The notes under the pieces: generated by a model
What the model was told of the DNA's origin: nothing
Database searches by the model: none
What the model saw: only the letters and a program-made list of their open reading frames with translations
In this document: in pieces, positions 1 through 6,788 of the stretch
How positions within the stretch are numbered: the first letter of the stretch is position 1
How the letters are laid out: each line of letters opens with the position of its first letter
Made by a program: the position numbers and the translations under genes
From: an uncultured Clostridia bacterium
GTDB taxonomy: Bacteria > Bacillota > Clostridia > TANB77 > CAG-508
Assembly (NCBI GenBank): GCA_944393455.1
Contig: CALYAH010000054.1
Coordinates: forward strand, 1-15,698
Direction of reading: 5' to 3'
DNA length: 15,698 nt

Positions 1-660
1 GTAGTGGTATTTTTTGCTTACCACGGACAACAATTAGCATTATTAACAACAGAAACACAAAATGCAGTAGCAGTAAAAACTGTGAATGATGATGGAACAA
101 TTAATAAAGAAGCAAAGATAGATATGGAAATTAAAACAAAAGGTAGTTATGCGATTGTAGAAGAAACTTTAAAAAGTTACTTAAATGAAGCATTAACATT
201 AGCACAACAAGCAGATAGCTTATATAGCCAAGAAGAAATAGAAAATACATTATCTATTGAAAATATAAAAAGTGATGGACCAGATTTCGTACAAACAAAA
301 GAAAAAATAGCTCAAATGAAAAAATCAGGAGAAGAGTATATTGACAAATTTATAGAACTATGCAATGAAGAAAACTTATTAGCAGCAATTGATGATAAAC
401 AAGTAAGTGATTATTATAAAGAATTATATAAACAATTGGCAACAGACGAAGAAGCTGGCAAGGAATTGGCAAATACCGTTTCAGAATTAGAAACACTTAA
501 AACTGATTTATTAGCAGCATTTGACTACTTAAATAGTATCGTAGAATTCTTAAGTGATAATAAATCATCATGGACTGTTGAGGGGGAACAAATTGTATTT
601 TATAGTCAAGCTAAATTAGATGAGTATCAAAAACTTATTGAAGAAGCACCTGGAGAATAG
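1..660 (+). CDS. Membrane-anchored helical protein of unknown function (5' partial)
   Basis: The frame is open from base 1, so the true start lies upstream and the GTG at 4 is probably internal. The first visible residues (VVVFFAY) look like the end of a transmembrane anchor. About 210 mostly charged residues follow, rich in Glu, Lys, Leu and Ala, with long predicted helical stretches and no cysteine-rich or catalytic motif I recognise. This fits an N-terminally anchored extracytoplasmic protein with a helical or coiled-coil domain. It ends 24 bases before the LCP gene start, so the two are probably co-transcribed and may act together at the envelope. I cannot assign a family. A CGG lies out of frame at 24-26 (CAC GGA), and no frame change is needed there. 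Confidence 0.75.
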   Translation, partial: VVVFFAYHGQQLALLTTETQNAVAVKTVNDDGTINKEAKIDMEIKTKGSYAIVEETLKSYLNEALTLAQQADSLYSQEEIENTLSIENIKSDGPDFVQTKEKIAQMKKSGEEYIDKFIELCNEENLLAAIDDKQVSDYYKELYKQLATDEEAGKELANTVSELETLKTDLLAAFDYLNSIVEFLSDNKSSWTVEGEQIVFYSQAKLDEYQKLIEEAPGE

Positions 661-670
661 AAAGTAACAT

Positions 671-675
671 AGGAG
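671..675 (+). promoter_or_regulatory. Ribosome binding site deciding the LCP start
   Basis: AGGAG lies 9 bases upstream of the ATG at 685. The in-frame TTG at 676 directly abuts this motif and cannot use it, so the ATG is the better start. Confidence 0.8.
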
Positions 676-684
676 TTGAAAAAA

Positions 685-1677
685 ATGGCAAAAGAGAAAA
701 AGCAAAGAAAAGGATTAAAAATATTTGGAATTATTGTACTAGTATTGTTAATTATATTAGCTATAATTGTGGGCGGAACGTTTTGGTTTATTCAAGATAA
801 ATTAAATAAAATACAACAAATTAGTTTAGATGAGAGTGACCTAAGCGTATCATCACAGGTAGAAGAAAATTTAGCAGGATATAGGAATATAGCTATATTT
901 GGAATTGATTCAAGAGAAGATACTTATGATAAAGGAAATCGAAGTGACTGTATTATAATTGCTAGTATTAATAATACAACGAAAGAAGTAAAATTAGTAT
1001 CTGTGTATAGAGATACCTATGTACAAATAGAAGGCCATGGACTTGATAAAATAACACATGCCTATTCTTATGGGTCAGCACCTTTAGCAATTAAAACGTT
1101 AAATACTAACTTGGATTTGAATATTACAGAATTTGTCACAGTAAATTTTGATGCAGTAAAAGAAATTATAGATGATGTTGGTGGCATTAGCATGAATATT
1201 ACTTCTGAAGAAGTTTCACATATACCAGGAATTACAACAGCCGGAACATATAACTTGACAGGAGAGCAGGCATTAGCTTATGCAAGAATTAGATATGCAA
1301 CAGGCGGGGACTATAAAAGAACAGAAAGAATGAGAGATGTATTAACAGCAGTAGCTAATAAAATAAAAACATTTAATATTAGCCAATTAAATACTTTTGT
1401 AGACAAAGTTTTACCAAAAGTATACACTAATATAACAGCAAGTGATATTTTTAGTTTATTACCAAGTGCGACCAGTTATAAAATAACAGAAAGTCTTGGA
1501 TGGCCATATGAAACAAAAGGAATTACATTAGATAGATGGTATGGTGTTCCAGTAACATTAGAAAGCAATGTAACAAGATTACATCAAGAGATATTTGGTG
1601 AAAATGATTATGTACCAACAGATACAGTAAAAGAAATTAGTAATAGTATTGTTTCGAAAACAGGATATAGTAAATAG
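685..1677 (+). CDS. LytR-CpsA-Psr (LCP) family cell-wall polymer transferase
   Basis: LCP proteins transfer undecaprenyl-pyrophosphate-linked glycopolymers (teichoic acids, capsule) to peptidoglycan outside the membrane. The 330-residue product has a short basic cytoplasmic start, one membrane helix at about residues 12-37, and an extracellular LCP domain from about 68. Visible family signatures are IFGIDSR (71-77), GNRSDCI with Arg86 and Asp88, VYRDTY (107-112), and the arginine-rich ARIRY..GGDYKRTER stretch (200-215) that binds the lipid pyrophosphate in characterised members. The length is normal and the frame intact. It follows the unknown anchored protein by 24 bases and is closed by an intrinsic terminator. 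Its position beside a capsule-type operon suggests it attaches that polymer, but this is inference because most such genomes carry several LCP paralogues. Confidence 0.93.
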   Translation: MAKEKKQRKGLKIFGIIVLVLLIILAIIVGGTFWFIQDKLNKIQQISLDESDLSVSSQVEENLAGYRNIAIFGIDSREDTYDKGNRSDCIIIASINNTTKEVKLVSVYRDTYVQIEGHGLDKITHAYSYGSAPLAIKTLNTNLDLNITEFVTVNFDAVKEIIDDVGGISMNITSEEVSHIPGITTAGTYNLTGEQALAYARIRYATGGDYKRTERMRDVLTAVANKIKTFNISQLNTFVDKVLPKVYTNITASDIFSLLPSATSYKITESLGWPYETKGITLDRWYGVPVTLESNVTRLHQEIFGENDYVPTDTVKEISNSIVSKTGYSK

Positions 1678-1682
1678 AAATC

Positions 1683-1726
1683 AAAAAAGAAGCAACTTTA
1701 AATAACAAAGAGTTGTTTCTTTTTTT
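1683..1726 (+). terminator. Rho-independent terminator after the LCP gene
   Basis: Bases 1683-1697 pair with 1711-1725 to form a 15-bp stem (one G-U pair, at 1692/1716) around a 13-base loop. The 3' arm runs directly into a T tract at 1720-1726. The outer A-T pairs may also allow some termination on the other strand. This separates the LCP unit from the downstream genes. Confidence 0.9.
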
Positions 1727-1804
1727 GGAAATTTGTTACAGTTCAGCCTTAATCAAAATTTATATTAGTTTGAAACACCGCGTAAGCGACCAATTAATAT
1801 AATT

Positions 1805-1820
1805 AATAGTTGAAACTATT
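1805..1820 (+). repeat. Perfect inverted repeat just upstream of the -35 box
   Basis: AATAGTT-GA-AACTATT is a perfect 7-bp inverted repeat with a 2-base centre. It ends three bases before the TTGACA at 1824. Position and symmetry would suit a dimeric regulator site, but AT-rich palindromes arise easily and no regulator is encoded here. Confidence 0.4.
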
Positions 1821-1823
1821 TTA

Positions 1824-1852
1824 TTGACAGAAAAAATATGTTTTAATATAAT
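1824..1852 (+). promoter_or_regulatory. Consensus sigma-A promoter for the VanZ-like gene
   Basis: TTGACA (1824-1829) and TATAAT (1847-1852) are both perfect consensus hexamers with a 17-base spacer. Initiation would fall near 1859, giving an extremely short leader with the ribosome binding site AAAGGAG (1858-1864) at its very 5' end, before the ATG at 1870. Confidence 0.88.
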
Positions 1853-1869
1853 GTCAAAAAGGAGAAAAA

Positions 1870-2345
1870 ATGAAAAAGAATATAATAAGAGTAATTTTGA
1901 TATTGTTATTAATGCTTACATTTTGTATCATATTTGGCTTTTCAAATCAAGATTCAGAAGAATCAAGTGATATAAGTGGAGGAGTTACGCAAATATTAAC
2001 AAGTAAAATAAAAGTAATACAAGAAAAAGAAGAAGTAGAAAAAGAATTAATACTTTTTAGGATAGAAAGTATTATAAGAAAACTTGCTCATTTTTCGATT
2101 TATACAATTGTGCGGAATTCTACTAATGGGACTTGTATCTACTTATAAAATACAAGAAAGAAATCGAGTTCTTATTAGTTTAGTTGCTGGAATTGTATAT
2201 GCAGCATCTGATGAAATTCATCAGGCTTTTATTCCACGGAAGAGCAGCTATGATAACAGATGTTATGATAGATGGAATGGGCGTATTATTAGGAATATTA
2301 GTAGTTTTGTTAGGAACAAAAATATATATGAGAAAAATGACATAA
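1870..2345 (+). CDS. VanZ-like family membrane protein, interrupted by two +1 frame changes
   Basis: The three frames must be joined to give one protein of about 157 residues, a normal VanZ-family length. Frame one (1870-2112) has an N-terminal membrane helix, the FSNQDSEES segment and RKLAHFSIYTIV. Frame two (2114-2236) gives GILLMGLVSTYK, then the hallmark SDEIHQAFIP. Frame three (2238-2345) gives GRAAMITDVMIDGMGVLLG, the end of the PGR..D..ID..G signature, plus a last helix and a TAA stop. Both junctions fall on a zero-frame CGG followed by A. Skipping one base restores YTIVG and the conserved PGR. The downstream segments have no ribosome binding sites of their own. VanZ itself gives teicoplanin resistance, but the role of most relatives is unknown. 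It may be a pseudogene, or may be expressed through recoding at CGG. Confidence 0.8.
2113..2116 (+). other. Frame-change site 1: zero-frame CGG-A in the VanZ-like gene
   Basis: The codons read ATT GTG CGG AAT up to the junction. The homologous frame resumes as GGA ATT CTA (G-I-L). The upstream frame stops at 2146-2148. Ignoring either G2112 or C2113 gives the same restored protein, I-V-G-I. Confidence 0.75.
2237..2240 (+). other. Frame-change site 2: zero-frame CGG-A in the VanZ-like gene
   Basis: Zero frame reads ATT CCA CGG AAG. Skipping C2237 gives ATT CCA GGA AGA, restoring the highly conserved VanZ-family Pro-Gly-Arg. No other single-base removal here restores that motif, so this is the sharpest of the four sites. 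Confidence 0.85.
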
Positions 2346-2439
2346 AGATATTGAAAAACAAATATTGTAGTGATAGAATATGAAAAGAAAAAAATAGCGA
2401 AAAATGGAAAAAATAGAAGAAATAACTTGAAAAATGTAG

Positions 2440-2468
2440 TTGAAAAGTAAAAATAGTAATAATATAAT
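2440..2468 (+). promoter_or_regulatory. Sigma-A promoter of the polysaccharide operon
   Basis: TTGAAA (2440-2445) and TATAAT (2463-2468) are separated by 17 bases. Predicted initiation near 2475 leaves a leader of about 27 bases before the GTG start at 2502. No terminator-like hairpin is visible between the VanZ-like stop and this promoter, so read-through from upstream is also possible. Confidence 0.8.
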
Positions 2469-2486
2469 AAATAGGAAATGAAAAAC

Positions 2487-2493
2487 AAAGGGG
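2487..2493 (+). promoter_or_regulatory. Ribosome binding site deciding the dehydratase start
   Basis: AAAGGGG sits 8 bases upstream of the GTG at 2502. The in-frame ATG at 2478 has no usable spacing to a Shine-Dalgarno motif and lies almost at the predicted transcription start, so GTG is preferred. Confidence 0.7.
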
Positions 2494-2501
2494 AAAAAAC
2501 A

Positions 2502-4355
2502 GTGAAATTTATAAAGAAACATAGGAATATTTATTTAAGACTCATGGATATTTTTATCATTGTTATTAGCTATTATATTACACAATTCATTATTGGCGAT
2601 AGTCTTACATTAACAAAAGAAATGAATAGAACTATAATTAATACAATTATGATAGCTATTATTATCTATGGTGGAGTTTTACAAATTTTTAGAACTTATA
2701 AGAATATCACAAGATATGAAAATGGGAAAGACTATTTAATTTATGTATTAGCGTGTTTAATCTCTTGTACTATAATGGTGCTTTTTAATATTACTTCAAT
2801 TATGGATATAGTAGATGAAAGAATAAACTTAGTAGCATCTCTTATTATTGTAACAAGCATTATAGGATATCGTGTATGTATTAGAATGATATTGACTGAA
2901 AGATATAAAAATAAAGAAGAAACCAATAATTCTAAAAAAAACGTACTGGTAATAGGAGCAGGTGAAGCAGCTAAAATATTATTAGGGACAATAAAAACTA
3001 GTATGAAAGATACTTATCATGTTGTGGGATTAATTGATGATAATATTAACAAGGTTAATTATGCTATATCTGGTAATAAAATATTAGGAACACGTTATGA
3101 TATACCAACTATTTGTAGAGAAAATAATGTAGAAGTGATATTTTTTTCTATTTCGAACATATCTAATGAAGATAGGAAAGATATCTTAAAAATTTGCCAA
3201 GAAACAGGATGTAAAGTCAGAATACTACCAGGAACAAAAGAGTTAATAAAGAATAAAAATATTATGGATAGTTTTAGAAATGTTGAAATAGAAGATTTAT
3301 TGGGAAGAGATCCAATTAAACTAGATAATAAAAACATTGGAAAGCTAATTGAAAATAAAGTAGTACTTGTCACAGGTGGTGGAGGTTCTATCGGTTCCGA
3401 ACTATGTAGACAGATTATTAAATATAATCCAGAAAAACTAGTGATAGTAGATATTTATGAAAATAACCTATATGATATTGAACAAGAATTAAGATTTAAT
3501 TATCCAAATATGGAAATTGATGCGATTGTTGCAAGCGTAAGAGAAAAGGAAAGGCTTAATGAAATATTTGAAGAATATAAGCCATACTTAGTTTTCCATG
3601 CAGCAGCTCATAAGCATGTACCTTTAATGGAAACAAGCCCATTAGAAGCTATAAAAAATAATGTATTTGGAACATATAATGTTGTGAATTGTGCAGATGA
3701 AAACAATGTAAAAAGGTTTATTTTGATTTCAACAGATAAGGCAGTAAATCCAACAAATGTTATGGGAGCAACAAAACGTTTATGTGAAATGATTGTACAA
3801 GCCAAGAATAAGGTTAGCCAAACAGAATATGCAGCTGTTAGATTTGGTAATGTTTTAGGAAGTAATGGTTCGGTTGTACCACTATTTAAAAAACAAATAG
3901 CAAGTGGAGGTCCAGTCACAGTAACTCATAAAGATATTACTAGATTTTTTATGACAATACCAGAAGCAGTCTCTTTAGTATTACAAGCAATGTCAGGCGC
4001 AAAAGGGGGAGAAATATTTGTACTTGATATGGGCGAGCCTGTTAAGATATATGATATGGCAGAAAATTTAATTAAGCTATCTGGTTTAGAGCCAAATGTA
4101 GATATACAAATAAAAGTAACAGGGTTAAGACCAGGTGAAAAATTGTATGAGGAATTGCTAATGGCTGAGGAAGGTTTAGAACAAACTAAACATGATAAAA
4201 TCTATATTGCTGAACCGATGAATATTGATATGAGTATGATAATAAATAAATTAAACAAACTTAGTCAATTGTTAAATACTGCTAATAATGAACAAAAAGA
4301 TGAAATAAAGTCTGTAATACAAGAAGTAGTACCAACTTTTAAGAAAAATAAATAA
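2502..4355 (+). CDS. pglF: UDP-N-acetylglucosamine 4,6-dehydratase (membrane-bound, PglF/EpsC type)
   Basis: It converts UDP-GlcNAc to the 4-keto-6-deoxy sugar, the first step to bacillosamine-type sugars. The 617-residue product has four N-terminal membrane helices (about 12-31, 45-62, 78-97, 107-125). A first nucleotide-binding domain starts at VLVIGAGEAA (148-157), and a catalytic short-chain-dehydrogenase domain starts at VLVTGGGGSIGSE (288-300). HAAAHKHVP (366-374), STDKA (410-414) and MGATKR (421-426) are diagnostic. The usual catalytic Tyr of the YxxxK motif is Met421, with Lys425 retained, as in PglF and WbpM. Length and frame are normal. It is the first gene after the 2440-2468 promoter, and an aminotransferase follows 17 bases later, matching the order of the pathway. 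Confidence 0.94.
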   Translation: MKFIKKHRNIYLRLMDIFIIVISYYITQFIIGDSLTLTKEMNRTIINTIMIAIIIYGGVLQIFRTYKNITRYENGKDYLIYVLACLISCTIMVLFNITSIMDIVDERINLVASLIIVTSIIGYRVCIRMILTERYKNKEETNNSKKNVLVIGAGEAAKILLGTIKTSMKDTYHVVGLIDDNINKVNYAISGNKILGTRYDIPTICRENNVEVIFFSISNISNEDRKDILKICQETGCKVRILPGTKELIKNKNIMDSFRNVEIEDLLGRDPIKLDNKNIGKLIENKVVLVTGGGGSIGSELCRQIIKYNPEKLVIVDIYENNLYDIEQELRFNYPNMEIDAIVASVREKERLNEIFEEYKPYLVFHAAAHKHVPLMETSPLEAIKNNVFGTYNVVNCADENNVKRFILISTDKAVNPTNVMGATKRLCEMIVQAKNKVSQTEYAAVRFGNVLGSNGSVVPLFKKQIASGGPVTVTHKDITRFFMTIPEAVSLVLQAMSGAKGGEIFVLDMGEPVKIYDMAENLIKLSGLEPNVDIQIKVTGLRPGEKLYEELLMAEEGLEQTKHDKIYIAEPMNIDMSMIINKLNKLSQLLNTANNEQKDEIKSVIQEVVPTFKKNK

Positions 4356-4372
4356 AGAAAGAAGGAAAACAA

Positions 4373-5501
4373 GTGAAAAAAAGAATTTTCTTAGCATCAC
4401 CACATATGTCTAAAGAAGGATATGAAAAAGAATATATAAAAGAAGCTTTTGATACTAATTGGATTGCACCTCTTCGGAGAAAATGTAAATAAGTTTGAAG
4501 AAGAGTTAGCTGATTATGTAGGGAGCGAACATGCAGCAGCACTATCTGCTGGAACAGCAGCAATTCATATGGCATTTAAAGCATTAGCTATAAAAAAAGG
4601 AGATATCGTATTTTGTTCAGATTTAACATTTTCAGCAACAGTAAATCCTATTATTTATGAAAACGCAACACCAGTATTTATTGATAGTGAAAAAGATACA
4701 TGGAATATGGATCCAAAAGCATTAGAAAAAGCATTTGAAAAATATCCATGCCCAAAAGCGGTAATAGTTGTTCATTTATATGGAACACCTGCTAAAATTG
4801 AAGAAATAAAAGAAATTTGTGACAAGCATAATGTTCCTTTAGTGGAAGATGCAGCTGAAAGTGTAGGAGCAACGTATAACAATAAACAAACAGGAACATT
4901 TGGAAAGTATGGAATATATTCATTTAATGGAAATAAAATAATTACAACAAGTGGTGGTGGAATGCTTGTATCAAGAGATGAAGAAAAAATTGCAAAAGTT
5001 AGATTTTGGGCAACACAAGCAAGAGAAAAAGCAAGACATTATGAACATAAAGAAATAGGCTATAACTATAGAATGAGCAATATAGTAGCTGGAATAGGAA
5101 GAGGACAACTAAAAGTATTAGATGAAAGAATTGAAGAAAAAACAAAAATATATAATACATATAAAAAGGAATTTGAAAAAATCGAAGATATCAGAATGCA
5201 ACCAATTCCAAAAAATACAAAGCCAAATCATTGGTTATCAGTTATTACATTAAAAGAAAACTCAAAAATAAAGCCGATAGATATTATGGAGGCATTAGAA
5301 AAAGAAAATATTGAATCAAGACCAGTATGGAAACCAATGCATTTGCAACCAATATTTGAAAAATATGATTTTATAAAAGTATTAGATAAGCCAGTATCAG
5401 AAAAGTTATTCGAAAGTGGAGTATGCCTTCCATCGGATACAAAGATGACAAATGAAGAACAAGAAAAAGTAATTGAAATTATCAAGGATTTATGGAAGTA
5501 A
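4373..5501 (+). CDS. pglE: PLP-dependent UDP-4-keto sugar aminotransferase (DegT/DnrJ/EryC1, PglE/EpsN type), one +1 frame change
   Basis: It aminates C4 of the PglF product using glutamate and PLP. Translation starts at GTG 4373 with GAAGGA 6 bases upstream. The first 34 residues (KKRIFLASPHMS...NWIAPL) are in frame two, which stops at 4490-4492. The remaining 341 residues (from GENVNKFEEELADYVG) lie in another frame from 4476. Joined at the CGG at 4475 they give a normal 375-residue enzyme containing the family's NWIAPLG. The active site is intact: S59-A-G-T, VEDAAES (157-163, PLP-binding Asp159) and SFNGNKIITTSGGG with Schiff-base Lys188. The long downstream frame has no ribosome binding site and would lack the N-terminal cofactor-site segment if started alone. 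As the pathway depends on it, expression through the CGG seems likely, but mutation or error cannot be excluded. Confidence 0.9.
4475..4478 (+). other. Frame-change site 3: zero-frame CGG-A in the aminotransferase gene
   Basis: Zero frame reads GCA CCT CTT CGG AGA and stops five codons after the CGG. Skipping one base (C4475, or equivalently a T before it) gives CCT CTT GGA GAA, restoring the conserved NWIAPLG of this aminotransferase family. Confidence 0.85.
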
Positions 5502-5536
5502 AACAAAAGAAAGAATAAGGATAGGGGATTGTGTAA

Positions 5537-6160
5537 ATGTACGCTAAATATTTTAAAAGATTATTAGATTTTTTATTAAGTTTAATAGCATTGATTATAT
5601 TATCACCAATTTTGTTAATTGTAGCTATTTTTGTTAGGATAAAATTGGGAAGTCCAGTTATCTTTAAACAAGAAAGACCAGGAAAAAATGAAAAGATTTT
5701 TATGTTATATAAATTTAGAACTATGACAAATGAAAAAGATGAGAATGGTAATTTATTACCAGATTCACAAAGGCTAACTAAGTTTGGAAGATTTTTAAGA
5801 AGTACAAGTTTAGATGAGTTACCTGAATTATTAAATATTATAAAAGGAGATATGGCAATTGTAGGACCAAGGCCATTACTAGTAGAATATTTATTATTAT
5901 ACAATGATGAACAGAAACGAAGGCATGATGTAAGACCAGGGCTTACAGGTTTAGCACAAGTAAATGGAAGAAATACAATTTCTTGGGAAAAAAAATTTAA
6001 GGAAGATATTGAATACATAGAAAATATTACATTTTTAAATGATTTTAAAATAATTTGTAAAACAGTAGGAAAAGTTTTTAGAAGAGAAGGAATATCACAA
6101 GAGAATAACGCGACAATAGAAAAGTTTAAAGGAAGCAAGGAGGAACAGTTTAATGGATAA
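5537..6160 (+). CDS. pglC: Undecaprenyl-phosphate sugar-1-phosphate transferase (monotopic PGT, PglC/EpsL type)
   Basis: It starts repeat-unit assembly by moving a sugar-1-phosphate from UDP-diNAcBac or a similar donor to undecaprenyl phosphate at the inner membrane face. The 207-residue length is that of a minimal PglC-like enzyme without the WbaP membrane extension. Residues 8-34 form the re-entrant helix with its Ser-Pro break (23-24). FKQERPG (43-49), LYKFRTM (57-63), the catalytic Asp-Glu pair in SLDELPEL (D93, E94), GPRP (110-113) and RPGLTGLAQVNGR (133-145) are all present. ATG 5537 has AGGGG 9 bases upstream. The last 8 bases overlap the acetyltransferase gene, indicating translational coupling. 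The exact sugar is inferred from the neighbouring synthesis genes. Confidence 0.94.
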   Translation: MYAKYFKRLLDFLLSLIALIILSPILLIVAIFVRIKLGSPVIFKQERPGKNEKIFMLYKFRTMTNEKDENGNLLPDSQRLTKFGRFLRSTSLDELPELLNIIKGDMAIVGPRPLLVEYLLLYNDEQKRRHDVRPGLTGLAQVNGRNTISWEKKFKEDIEYIENITFLNDFKIICKTVGKVFRREGISQENNATIEKFKGSKEEQFNG

Positions 6161-6788
6161 TAGAGTTATAATTATTGGCGCGGGAGGACATGGAAAAGTA
6201 ATTGCTGATATTATAACGAAATCTAAAGACGAATTAATTGGTTTTTTAGATGATAATAAAGAAATAGGAGAAGTAATAATTGAAAAGTATAAAGTAATAG
6301 GAAAAATAGAAGATATTACAAAATTTTCTATTGCAGACTCAAACATTCAATTTATCATAGCAATTGGAGATAATAAAAAAAGAAAAACAATAACAGAAAA
6401 ATATAAAATATTAAATTACTATACGGCAATTCATCCAAATAGCCAAATTGGATTGGGAGTAACAATTAAAGAAGGAACGGCTATTATGGCAAATACTTGT
6501 ATAAATTCATCTACTACAATAGGAAAACATTGTATTATTAATACAGGTGCAATTATAGAACATGATAACAAAATAGATGATTATGTACATATTTCTCCAA
6601 ATGCTACATTATGTGGAACGGTAGAAATAGGAACATTAACACATATTGGTGCTGGAAGCACAATTAGAAACAATATAAAGATATGTGAAAATTGTACGAT
6701 TGGAGCAGGAACAGTAGTAGTAAAAAAGATAGAAGAGAAGGGAACTTATATTGGGGTTCCGGCAAAAAAGAAAGAGGAAATTTCATGA
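6153..6788 (+). CDS. pglD: UDP-4-amino-sugar N-acetyltransferase (PglD/EpsM type)
   Basis: It acetylates the 4-amino group made by the aminotransferase, using acetyl-CoA, to give UDP-di-N-acetylbacillosamine. The 211-residue protein has an N-terminal Rossmann-like sugar-nucleotide domain (VIIIGAGGHGKVIAD, 5-19; GFLDDN, 30-35) and a C-terminal left-handed beta helix of hexapeptide repeats (about 95-200). His137 in IIEHDNKIDDYVHISP matches the catalytic base of PglD, and the C-terminal YIGVPAKKK closes the helix as usual. AAGGAGGA (6137-6144) lies inside the previous gene, 8 bases before the ATG. The TGA overlaps the next start in an ATGA arrangement. Together with the three preceding genes it completes a diNAcBac module. 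Confidence 0.94.
   Translation: MDNRVIIIGAGGHGKVIADIITKSKDELIGFLDDNKEIGEVIIEKYKVIGKIEDITKFSIADSNIQFIIAIGDNKKRKTITEKYKILNYYTAIHPNSQIGLGVTIKEGTAIMANTCINSSTTIGKHCIINTGAIIEHDNKIDDYVHISPNATLCGTVEIGTLTHIGAGSTIRNNIKICENCTIGAGTVVVKKIEEKGTYIGVPAKKKEEIS

Noticed and set aside
22..27. CGG at 24-26 as a possible fifth frameshift site
   Set aside because: The frame reading CAC GGA is open to base 1 and gives a hydrophobic stretch that fits a membrane anchor, so no shift is required. Only 24 bases of upstream sequence are available, so it cannot be tested here.
774..1307. CGG trinucleotides at 774, 1242 and 1305 in the LCP gene
   Set aside because: All are out of frame (GGC GGA, GCC GGA, GGC GGG), and the LCP protein is continuous on both sides.
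1683..1726. Riboswitch or small RNA in the spacer after the LCP gene
   Set aside because: Only a simple terminator hairpin is visible, with no conserved aptamer-like structure.
2180..2522. Reverse-strand open frames over the spacer and dehydratase start
   Set aside because: They are Phe/Ile/Tyr-rich translations of A-rich DNA without ribosome binding sites or family features, and they overlap well-supported + strand genes and a promoter.
4449..5501. Aminotransferase as a separate 350-residue gene starting at TTG 4449
   Set aside because: No ribosome binding site precedes it, its first residues do not match the family, and the preceding frame supplies the missing conserved N terminus up to NWIAPL.
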